DNA of 34,714 bases from DASUGM01 sp036274055. GTDB lineage: Bacteria; Acidobacteriota; Vicinamibacteria; Vicinamibacterales; SCN-69-37. Position numbers and translations under genes: made by a program. The stretch covers positions 1 through 34,714 of the forward strand of contig DASUGM010000125.1 of assembly GCA_036274055.1 (NCBI GenBank), written 5' to 3'. This document shows positions 6,412 through 14,017 of the stretch, piece by piece (within the stretch, counting starts at the first letter, position 1; the number at the start of each line of letters is the position of its first letter). The notes below the pieces were generated by a model, which worked only from the letters and a program-made list of their open reading frames with translations, searched no databases and was not told the DNA's origin.

Positions 6412-8290
6412 GGCGCGAGCGACCGCACTTGCACTGATGCTCGCCGCCGCGTCGGCCTGTCACGAAGAAGGTGACGTCCAGGTCAGCGCGGTCGTCTTCG
6501 ACGGCAACGAGACGTTCTCAGATGCGCGCCTGCGCGAAATCATCGTCACCCGCGCGTCGGGCAAGCTGCCGTGGTCGGACAAGCACTACTTCAACCGCAC
6601 CGTCCTCGACGCCGACGTTCATCGGTTGTCGGCGTTCTACAACGATCGCGGTTACCCGGCCATGAAAGTGACCGGAACGGACGCGCAGTTCAACGACGCC
6701 AAGACCTCGGTGCGCCTTGTCTTCACAATCAACGAAGGGGCGCCGTTGTTGATCGAGCGCGTCGATGTCCGCGGCATCGAGGATTTGCCCGAGGCCGCGC
6801 GCGGCCGGCTGACGTCATCGCTGTCCTCGAAGCCGGGTGACCCGCGCGATGAGCAGATCGTGGCGGCGTCGCGCGAGCAGATGTCGTTCATGTTGCGTGA
6901 CCATGGCTTCGCGCGGGCTCGGGTCACCAGCCGAGAGGAACCCGGATCGTCGGCCGACAAGGTGGTCCTCATCTTCGAGGCCGAGCCGGGCGCCCGGGTC
7001 GCCTTCGGCGACGTCGCCGTCGCCGGCGTGACGGACATCTCGCCGTCGGTGGTCCGGCGCGCCCTGGCATTCAAGACCGGCGACCTCTATCGCGAGAGCC
7101 GCGTGATCGAGAGCCAGCGCCGTCTGGCCGGGCTGGGCATCTTCGACTTCGCGCACATCGGCATCGACCCGAAAGCCGAAACGATCACCACGGCGGCGCC
7201 GATGGTGGCGACGGTGACGCAGGGCAAGCCGCAGCGCTGGCAGATCGGCGTCGGCTACGGCACCGAGGACGGCCCGCGCGGATCGGTCGCCTGGGAGCAC
7301 TTGAACTTTCTTGGCGACGCCCGGCATCTCTCGGGCGAGGCCAAATACTCGCGGCGGTTGACCGGGACGGGTCTCGAGTTCCTCGAGCCCCACTTTCTCA
7401 CCAACAAGTTCTCGCTCAACGCGAGAGCGGGCGGGTGGTGGACCGATGAGCCGACCTACACCTCGCGATCGATCGGCGGGAAGTTCGGCGTTACGTTTCG
7501 CGCCGGCGGCCGGGTCTCGAATCTGACGCGCGTCGATCACACCGTGCGGGTGTCGTACGTCAATGAGTCGCTGCGCTACGCGATTACGGAGGAGGCGCTC
7601 GCCGACGTCACTCAGGCCGACGATCTCATCGCATTGGGACTCGACCCGACCACGGGCTCGGGTGACGGCAGGCTTGCGGCCATTGACATCGAACTGGAGC
7701 GCACCGCGGTCGACAACCGACAGGCGCCGCGGTCGGGCCATGCCCTGTCGTTTCGTGCCCGCTACGCCGAGCCCAAACTGGGCGGCACCTATCGCTACAG
7801 CGAACTGCTGACTGAAGGGCGCATCTACGTGCCCATCACCCCGCGATTCGTCTGGGCGAATCGCGTGCGTGCCGGCATGTTGCGCTCCGAGACCGCCGCG
7901 GATCTGCCGTTCTCGCAGCGGTATTTCCTTGGCGGGTCGACCAGCCTGCGCGGTTGGGGACGATTCGAAGTGGCGCCGCTCACCGAAGACGGCCTGGCCA
8001 CCGGCGGCCGCGCGATCTTCGATCTGACGTCGGAAGTCCGGCTGCCGGTGCGCGGCAATGTCGGCGCCGACCTGTTCGTCGATGCGGGCAACGTCTGGGA
8101 CGAAGCGACACGCGCGCGCCTGAACGATTTGCGCGTCGATCTCGGCGCCGGCCTGACCTACTCATCGCCGGTCGGTGTGATCCGCGCGGACTTCGGCTAC
8201 CAGCTGAATCCGATTCCCGGACTGATGATCAACGGCGTGCCGGAGACGCGTCACTGGCGCGTGCACTTCGGCATCGGCCACGCCTTCTGA
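6392..8290 (+). CDS. tamA: TamA/BamA-family outer-membrane assembly protein (Omp85)
   Basis: A 632-residue Omp85 protein. The N-terminus (residues 1-23) is a signal peptide. The sequence AASAC at its end resembles a weak lipobox but lacks Leu at -3, so cleavage type is uncertain. About residues 30-275 hold three POTRA-like repeats (for example VSAVVFDGNETFSDARLREI, then LIERVDVRGIEDL, then VAFGDVAVAGVTDISPSVVR). The rest is a 16-strand-type barrel with the surface-antigen signature RYFLGGSTSLRGW near 509-521 and GLTYSSPVGVIRADFGY close to the end. Three POTRA repeats and the directly adjacent tamB argue for TamA rather than BamA, which usually has five. Known TamA acts with TamB in inserting a subset of outer-membrane proteins and in envelope lipid transport. 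GAGGA 8 nt upstream supports the ATG at 6392. Confidence 0.9.
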   Translation: MEMAGNRARATALALMLAAASACHEEGDVQVSAVVFDGNETFSDARLREIIVTRASGKLPWSDKHYFNRTVLDADVHRLSAFYNDRGYPAMKVTGTDAQFNDAKTSVRLVFTINEGAPLLIERVDVRGIEDLPEAARGRLTSSLSSKPGDPRDEQIVAASREQMSFMLRDHGFARARVTSREEPGSSADKVVLIFEAEPGARVAFGDVAVAGVTDISPSVVRRALAFKTGDLYRESRVIESQRRLAGLGIFDFAHIGIDPKAETITTAAPMVATVTQGKPQRWQIGVGYGTEDGPRGSVAWEHLNFLGDARHLSGEAKYSRRLTGTGLEFLEPHFLTNKFSLNARAGGWWTDEPTYTSRSIGGKFGVTFRAGGRVSNLTRVDHTVRVSYVNESLRYAITEEALADVTQADDLIALGLDPTTGSGDGRLAAIDIELERTAVDNRQAPRSGHALSFRARYAEPKLGGTYRYSELLTEGRIYVPITPRFVWANRVRAGMLRSETAADLPFSQRYFLGGSTSLRGWGRFEVAPLTEDGLATGGRAIFDLTSEVRLPVRGNVGADLFVDAGNVWDEATRARLNDLRVDLGAGLTYSSPVGVIRADFGYQLNPIPGLMINGVPETRHWRVHFGIGHAF

Positions 8291-11200
8291 GTGACGATCA
8301 TGCGTCGCGGCTTTCGCTGGGTCCTTTACGCGCTTTCCGCCGTGCTCATCCTGCTGGCAGTGGGCGCGCTGGCGTTGCGCACGGAATGGGCGCACGACCG
8401 CGCGCGGCGGCTGATCGAATCGCGCGCCAGCGCGGCGCTCGCCGCGGACGTCCGGATCGGCGCGCTCACCGGCTCGTTCTGGCGCGGTGTGACCGCCGGC
8501 GAACTGTCGATTTCGCAAGCCGGCCGTCCAGTCATCACCGCCGGTTCGGCGTCAATCCGTTATCACCCGTGGCGCGTGTTCACGACCGGCACGATCGAAG
8601 AAGTCCTGCTGACCCGTCTGCACCTCAACGTCGTCGAAGATCAGAACGGTTGGAACATCGCCCGGCTCGGCGCGCCGCGCGATCCGACCGGCCAGTCGCG
8701 CAGCCTGTCGATCGCCCGGATTGAAGTGCGCGAGGGCGCCGTGGATGTCTTTCCTCTCGGCGGCGCCGAACGTCACATCGCCGGCCTGTCGCTCGAAGCG
8801 GCGTTGCGTTTCAGCGACGGCCAACTTGATCTCGATCTGCATCGCGGCAGCGCCCGCGACACCGCGACTGGCCTGCTGATCCGCGAGATCGCCGCGCGGG
8901 TGGCGTCCGCCGACGGCAACTGGACAGTCCACGATCTGAACGCGGCGACCGAAGGCAGCCGCGTCAGCGGACGGCTCCGTTTCGGCAACTCACGTGCCGC
9001 CGATCCCATCGATGTCACGATCAGCGGCGCGCCGCTCTCGCTCGAGGAGGTATCGCGCTACGCGCCGATCCTCAACGGCGTCGTCCTGGCGCCGACGACG
9101 ACGGTGTCGATGAAGGGGCGAGCGAACGCGTTTACCTACGCGGTCGACGCCGCCTCGGAGGCCGGCGCGATCAGGAGCGAAGGCCGCGGTTCCTGGACGG
9201 AAGCCCAATTCGTGCTCGACGGCGGCGTGTCCGTTCGCGACTTCGATCCGGCGCAGTGGGTCGGCCGGCGCGACATCGCCGGCCGCGTCACCGCCAGCGG
9301 ACCGGTGACGCTGACAGTGCCCGAACGCGTCCGCGACCTGACCGTGCGCTTCGATTTATCGGCGCCGGCGGCGACGATCGCCGATCTTCAGGTGTCGCAG
9401 GCACGGGCCACAGGTGTCGCGCGCGTCGATCGCGTCGATGCAACCGCCAGCGGCGTCGCCTACGGTGCGTCGGCTGCCGGCGACGTGCACTGGCGGAGCG
9501 GCACGCTGACGTCGTCGGGGCGCGTTCGCGGTGTCAACGTCAGCGCGCTGCCGCGGCGTTTCGCGCTGCCGGCGCTGTCGTCACGTGTCAATGGCGCCTA
9601 CACGGTCGAGTGGACTCAACCCCGCTGGCAGGCGTCACTCGCCTTTGACGACTCGGTCATCGAAGAGGCGAGCGTTGCTTCGGGATCGACGGCGCGGATC
9701 GCCAGCGACCGCGGCGCCTTGGCCTACGCCGCTGACGTCCACGTCGCCGATCTGGATCTGGCTCGGGTGCGGCACTGGGTCAGCATGCCCGAGGCTCTGG
9801 CACGGATCGATGGCCGCATCAAGGGCCGCATCCGCGCCGAAGCGCAGGGCCGGACGATCGACGACGCGATCGTTCGGGCAAACGCGGAAATTGCCGGCTC
9901 GACGATCGCCGGCGCCGAGGTTCGGCGCCTCGATCTGACCGGCTCGCTCGATCGGCGCCGCCTCGTGGCCGACGCCGTCGTCGATCTCGGCGGCGTCGAC
10001 ACCGTCGCGCTCGGCGCGCCGGCCGAGGCGGCCGCCACCGGCAACGGCACTGGAACCCTGCACGTCGAAGTGCCCGACGTCGCCGACTTCCGCGTCGAGG
10101 CGGTCACCGGGTCGGCGGTCATGACGTTGACCGATGTCGTCAGCCACGGGCAGCGCATCGCTCAGGCGCGTATCGACGCCGGAATTGCGGCGGGCACGGC
10201 GACAGTGCGGACGTTCGAACTCGAATCGCCGGACCTGCGCGCCACCGCGTCCGGCCGCCTGGCCATCGATCGCACGAGCGGCGATCAGTCCGACCTCGCC
10301 TACGAGATCACGATTTCCAATCTCGCCGTGCTCGAGCCCTGGCTCAAGCGTCGTCTCAGCGGCACGGTGGCGGCCGCCGGGGCAGTCACCGGGCCGGCGG
10401 CGGCGCCGGCGACAACCGGGAAGCTTCGCGCGTCTCGCGTGCTCGTCGACGGGAACTACAGTGCCCTCGGGATCGACGGCGACTATGTCCTCGAGCTGCC
10501 CGGCCGCGATGTCTCGCGGCTCACCGGCCGCGTCAACGGCGCCGCATCGCTGCTCGGGATTTCCGGCCGGTCGATCGATCGCGTGACGACGACGGCCAGG
10601 TTCGATGCCGGCCGGATTGATGCCGACACGGTGATCGAGGCGCAGGCGCGAACGGTGAAGATCGACGGCAGTCTCGTGCCGCATCCCGATCATCGCGAGG
10701 TGCACATCCGGCAGCTGGCGCTTACCGCCGGCAACGGAACCTGGGTGTTACCAGCCGGACAGGAAGCGGTGGTGCAGTATGCGGCCGACGCCGTCACCGT
10801 GAAGAATCTCGAACTCACGCGCGGCGACAGCCGCATCCGCGTCGACGGCGCGATCGCTCCGAACACCCGCGAGTCGTCGGCGATTGACGTCACCGTCGAG
10901 CGCGTGCAGCTGGCCGACCTCAACAGCGTGCTGCTCGGGACGCGCAACATTGCCGGCCAGCTCGACGGCAGCGCGCGCATCGAGGGCACGATGTCGGACC
11001 TGCGCGTCAGTGGCAGCGCAGCGGTAACGCAGGGCAGCGTCGACGGCGTCGCCTTCGATCGGCTCGATGCCAAGGCGGACTACACCGCGGGTGCGGTGAC
11101 GCTTGACGCCCGCTTGCAAGCGGGAACGTCCGGGGAGTTGTCCGCCCGAGGGTCGATGCCGACGCGCTTCGGCGCGAGCGCACCCGCCGACGCGCGGCCA

Positions 11201-12592
11201 TTCGACCTCACGATCCAAAGCAACCGGCTCAACCTCGCGTTGCTGGGCACGCTGTCGCCGGACGTCGAAGCGATTACCGGAACCGGCGCCATTGATCTTC
11301 GTGTCACCGGTCCCGCGAGAACCCCCAGCATCACCGGCAGCGCCAACATCACTGACGCCAGCTTCAAGGTAGCGGCGACCGGCGTCGTCTACACGCGCGG
11401 CGACGCGGCGTTGGAATTCTCGGGCGATCGTCTGATCGTCAGGCACATGCAGATCACCGACGCCGACAACCACGTCGCGTCGGTCCAGGGCGGCTTGAAC
11501 ATCTCGGTCGCGCGGCCGCCCAGCGGGTTCGACCTCTACATCGCCGCCGCGGATTTTCACGTGCTCAACAATCCGTTCGGCGAATTGAGCCTGACGGTTG
11601 ACATGCACGCGATGGGCGATCTGATCGCGCCATTGCTCTCGGGCACGATCGAAGTCGAACGCGGCCGGCTCGAGGTCGACGACCTGCTCAGTCGGTTCGG
11701 CGTGACCGGCTACCGCGCGGTCGGTCCGGAAACCGGTGCGGCAACCGACGCGAAGGTCGTTCCGCAGACGCCGAAGGAACCGCCGCCGCCGGCGCTGTTC
11801 TCCAAAGCGTCGTACTCGATCACGGTGGCGCTGCCGGACAACCTCGTGCTGCGCGGCCGCGACTTGCGCACGCCGACTGGCTCTTTTGGTCTGGGCGACA
11901 TCAACATCACGCTCGGCGGCGCGTTGGGCTTGTACAAGGAAACTGGCGAACCGGCCAGGGTGCAGGGACGTCTCGACGTGGTCCGCGGACAGTACGCATT
12001 CCAGGGACGCCGCTTCGACATCCGACGCGACAGCGAACTGGTGTTCAGCGGCGACGACCCGCTCAATCCGATCATCAACGTCGTCGCCGAACGGCAGATC
12101 GGCAGCGTCACCGCGATCGTCCGCGCCACCGGCACGGCGCGGCAACCGGCGATTGCGCTGTCGAGCACGCCGTCCCTGGACGAGGGCGACATCCTCTCGC
12201 TCATCGTCTTCAATCAGACGATGAACGAGCTGTCGACGAACGCGCGCGTCAACCTGGCGGCGCGGGCCGGCACGATCGCGGCGCGCGCCCTGGCGACGCC
12301 GCTTTCGGATTCGATCGCGCGCGCGCTTGATTTCGATCTGTTCGAGATCACACCGTCCGACGACAACGCCACCGGCGCCACGATTACGGTCGGCCGGCAG
12401 GTCAGTGAAGACCTGTTTGTCGGCTTCAAGCAGAACGTCGGCAACGACGACGTCAGCCAGGTATCGTTCGAGTACAAGATCACCGAATTCCTGCGGGTGG
12501 TGACGTCGTTCGCGCAGGGCGCGGATCGGTCCCGCAGCGTGCCGCGCGCCGAGACCGCCGGCATCGATCTCTTCTTCGTCATTCGCCGCTGA
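8291..12592 (+). CDS. tamB: translocation and assembly module protein TamB (DUF490)
   Basis: A 1433-residue periplasm-spanning protein. A single N-terminal membrane anchor (about residues 8-27, FRWVLYALSAVLILLAVGAL) is followed by an AsmA-like start (RARRLIESRASAALAADVRI). A very long repetitive beta-rich region follows, typical of bridge-like lipid-transfer proteins. The C-terminal DUF490 domain is clear: GDILSLIVFNQTMNELSTNA, then ATGATITVGRQVSEDLFVGF, ending IDLFFVIRR. The GTG start directly abuts the tamA stop (TGA then GTG); the ATG at 8300 is an alternative that shortens it by three residues. It likely forms the inner-to-outer membrane link with TamA. Length is close to the proteobacterial family. 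Confidence 0.95.
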   Translation: MTIMRRGFRWVLYALSAVLILLAVGALALRTEWAHDRARRLIESRASAALAADVRIGALTGSFWRGVTAGELSISQAGRPVITAGSASIRYHPWRVFTTGTIEEVLLTRLHLNVVEDQNGWNIARLGAPRDPTGQSRSLSIARIEVREGAVDVFPLGGAERHIAGLSLEAALRFSDGQLDLDLHRGSARDTATGLLIREIAARVASADGNWTVHDLNAATEGSRVSGRLRFGNSRAADPIDVTISGAPLSLEEVSRYAPILNGVVLAPTTTVSMKGRANAFTYAVDAASEAGAIRSEGRGSWTEAQFVLDGGVSVRDFDPAQWVGRRDIAGRVTASGPVTLTVPERVRDLTVRFDLSAPAATIADLQVSQARATGVARVDRVDATASGVAYGASAAGDVHWRSGTLTSSGRVRGVNVSALPRRFALPALSSRVNGAYTVEWTQPRWQASLAFDDSVIEEASVASGSTARIASDRGALAYAADVHVADLDLARVRHWVSMPEALARIDGRIKGRIRAEAQGRTIDDAIVRANAEIAGSTIAGAEVRRLDLTGSLDRRRLVADAVVDLGGVDTVALGAPAEAAATGNGTGTLHVEVPDVADFRVEAVTGSAVMTLTDVVSHGQRIAQARIDAGIAAGTATVRTFELESPDLRATASGRLAIDRTSGDQSDLAYEITISNLAVLEPWLKRRLSGTVAAAGAVTGPAAAPATTGKLRASRVLVDGNYSALGIDGDYVLELPGRDVSRLTGRVNGAASLLGISGRSIDRVTTTARFDAGRIDADTVIEAQARTVKIDGSLVPHPDHREVHIRQLALTAGNGTWVLPAGQEAVVQYAADAVTVKNLELTRGDSRIRVDGAIAPNTRESSAIDVTVERVQLADLNSVLLGTRNIAGQLDGSARIEGTMSDLRVSGSAAVTQGSVDGVAFDRLDAKADYTAGAVTLDARLQAGTSGELSARGSMPTRFGASAPADARPFDLTIQSNRLNLALLGTLSPDVEAITGTGAIDLRVTGPARTPSITGSANITDASFKVAATGVVYTRGDAALEFSGDRLIVRHMQITDADNHVASVQGGLNISVARPPSGFDLYIAAADFHVLNNPFGELSLTVDMHAMGDLIAPLLSGTIEVERGRLEVDDLLSRFGVTGYRAVGPETGAATDAKVVPQTPKEPPPPALFSKASYSITVALPDNLVLRGRDLRTPTGSFGLGDINITLGGALGLYKETGEPARVQGRLDVVRGQYAFQGRRFDIRRDSELVFSGDDPLNPIINVVAERQIGSVTAIVRATGTARQPAIALSSTPSLDEGDILSLIVFNQTMNELSTNARVNLAARAGTIAARALATPLSDSIARALDFDLFEITPSDDNATGATITVGRQVSEDLFVGFKQNVGNDDVSQVSFEYKITEFLRVVTSFAQGADRSRSVPRAETAGIDLFFVIRR

Positions 12593-12603
12593 AGGAGGCG
12601 CAC

Positions 12604-13014
12604 ATGACCAGAACCCGCACGCTCACCCTCGCCGCCGTACTGGCGCTTGGGGCCGCCGGCGTCGTCCTCGCGATGTCGACCGCCGGCGATCAGGCCGCCG
12701 AGCCACGGACGTTGACCGGATGTCTGCGCACCGGCAGCGCGCCGGCCGTGTTCCTGCTGCGCGGCGCGGCGCTGCCGGCCGCGATCGCGCCGGCGCCGGA
12801 CGGCAGCCGCCTGCTGCCCGAGGATTTCGTGCTCGTCGCCGTGCCGGCGGGCACCGACCTCAACACTCTCGTCAATCACCGCATCGCGGTGACGGGCGTG
12901 GTCATCGAGGCGAAAGACCCGCCGGCGGCGCCCGGTGAAGCCAACGCCGCTGAGCGGGCGCTGAAGAAGATCCGGGTGCAGTCGGTGAAGGATGTCGCGG
13001 GGAATTGTTCTTAG
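12604..13014 (+). CDS. small secreted protein, possible OB-fold, unknown
   Basis: A 136-residue protein with a signal peptide (about residues 1-32, TLTLAAVLALGAAGVVLAM). The mature part reads TLTGCLRTGSAPAVFLLRGA, then a segment ending LNTLVNHRIAVTGVVIEAKD, then ALKKIRVQSVKDVAGNCS. The pattern of a Cys near the N-terminus, a final Cys, and 'H-R-V-x-V-T-G-x-V' strands resembles small secreted OB-fold-like proteins common in Acidobacteriota; this is from memory of the pattern only. The two Cys could form a disulfide. An ideal Shine-Dalgarno AAGGAGG lies 7 nt before the ATG. The gene starts 11 bases after tamB, so it is probably the last gene of that operon; the heptad hairpin at 13013-13117 follows. 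Confidence 0.75.
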   Translation: MTRTRTLTLAAVLALGAAGVVLAMSTAGDQAAEPRTLTGCLRTGSAPAVFLLRGAALPAAIAPAPDGSRLLPEDFVLVAVPAGTDLNTLVNHRIAVTGVVIEAKDPPAAPGEANAAERALKKIRVQSVKDVAGNCS

Positions 13015-13117
13015 CGCTCAGTACTCAGTCTTGAGTCTTGAGTCTTGGGTCTTGGGTCTTGGGGCGAGAGCTGAGCGCTGACCCCAACACCCAAGACCCA
13101 AGACCCAAGACCCAAGA
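13013..13117. repeat. heptad-repeat inverted array between convergent genes
   Basis: Fifteen 7-nt units can be laid out in one register. The left arm (13029-13063) is five units TCTTGAG/TCTTGGG and the right arm (13083-13117) is five units CCCAACA/CCCAAGA. The arms are reverse complements with about three mismatches in 35 bp, around a 19-nt loop. A second small inverted pair AGCGCTCAG (13013) / CTGAGCGCT (13071) is nested in it. The array lies between the stop codons of the secreted-protein gene and the H1-like gene. It could work as a bidirectional terminator, although the stem is not followed by a T-run. The CAAGACT unit is shared with the array at 1043-1140. Confidence 0.9.
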
Positions 13118-13125
13118 CGGATGTT

Positions 13126-13872
13126 CTATTTGTCATGCGGCCAGTCGTCTGACGATGCCGGATCGAGCTCCCAGCGGTGTTTGTCGCGATCGACCAGCTC
13201 GTCGCCGCCCTGGAGTTCCTGATTGTCCTGGTAGTTGACGCCGAGCGCCTTGCCGATGTCGTCGACGCGCTGCTGGTCCGGCGTCGGGTTATCGCCCCCC
13301 GGGGCTTCATCGCCCACGGCGTACGCGTCTTCCCACTTCGCGTCGACATCGCCCGCGGTCAGGACCGGGCTCGACTCGGTGTGCAGGCCGATATTCATCC
13401 GCAGTTCGTCGTGGCCGGTCCGCGCCGCGGAGACCAGGCGTTCGTCAGGCTGCACCGGGCCCTGCTCGAGCCGCTCGTCCTCGGAGAGCACGCGGCGTTG
13501 CCGCTGCAGGGTCGAAGGCGGGCCAACCGGTACCCGCTCGTCGATCTCGGGAAACGGCTCGTGATTCCGCGGCCGGGCCGTTCGCTTGGCCACCGGCTTC
13601 TTCGACGGTGCCCCTTTCTTCCGGCCGACCGGTGCGGCGGTCCGGGCGGGCCTGGCGGGCCTGGAGCGCCTGGCCCGTTTGGCGGACTTGGCCGGCTTGG
13701 TCCTCTTGACCGGCCGGGTCCGCTTGGCCGGCTTGGCCGAGCGCTTCGTCTTGCTGCGCGCTGGCTTGGCTGACGCCTGTTTTCGGGCGGCTGCCTTACG
13801 TTTGGCCGCTGGCCGAGGCTTCGGACGTTTGGCAGCGGTGCGCCGCCGGGTGGGGGGTGACTTGCGGGCCAT
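13126..13872 (-). CDS. histone-H1-like basic domain fused to DUF6335-like domain
   Basis: A 248-residue protein in two parts. Residues 1 to about 112 are a Lys/Arg/Ala/Pro tract with repeats such as RPVKRTKPAKSAKRARRSRP, resembling eukaryotic histone H1 tails and bacterial H1-like DNA-binding proteins. The C-terminal part is acidic and ends with DVDAKWEDAYAVGDEAPGGD, PTPDQQRVDDIGKALGVNYQ and KHRWELDPASSDDW. The last segments fit DUF6335, a small-protein family I recall from cyanobacteria and Acidobacteriota; its function is unknown. The ATG at 13872 is chosen because AGGGAG lies 8 nt upstream; longer versions extend into the rpsA promoter region. It likely binds nucleic acid through the basic half, by inference. 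It is transcribed divergently from rpsA. Confidence 0.75.
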   Translation of the reverse strand: MARKSPPTRRRTAAKRPKPRPAAKRKAAARKQASAKPARSKTKRSAKPAKRTRPVKRTKPAKSAKRARRSRPARPARTAAPVGRKKGAPSKKPVAKRTARPRNHEPFPEIDERVPVGPPSTLQRQRRVLSEDERLEQGPVQPDERLVSAARTGHDELRMNIGLHTESSPVLTAGDVDAKWEDAYAVGDEAPGGDNPTPDQQRVDDIGKALGVNYQDNQELQGGDELVDRDKHRWELDPASSDDWPHDK

Positions 13873-13893
13873 GACCATTTCTCCCTTCGCCGG

Positions 13894-13923
13894 TTGACCT
13901 CGGTTCCCTAAGTACCGGATAAT
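13894..13923 (+). promoter_or_regulatory. candidate sigma-70 promoter of rpsA
   Basis: TTGACC (13894-13899) and GATAAT (13918-13923) are separated by 18 nt on the plus strand. This predicts a start near 13930 and a leader of close to 90 nt before the rpsA ATG. The leader contains a small hairpin TCGCA-ttcc-type loop-TGCGA (13934-13948). Autogenous control of rpsA by S1 is known in Escherichia coli; whether this leader does the same is unknown. Confidence 0.5.
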
Positions 13924-14017
13924 CCACTGCTTATCGCATTTCCTGCGAGACCATTCTACAGCCCGCCGGAGCTGAGATCCGAGCACGAGATTGAACGCGA
14001 GGAGGATCTGCATCGCA

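Noticed and set aside
6392..6470. TamA as a lipoprotein (Cys after AASA)
   Set aside because: The lipobox lacks the usual Leu/Val/Ile at -3, and Omp85 barrel proteins are normally cleaved by signal peptidase I; left as an uncertainty only.
13013..13117. The heptad arrays as CRISPR arrays
   Set aside because: Units are 7 nt and contiguous, without 25-40-nt repeats separated by unique spacers; no cas gene is nearby.
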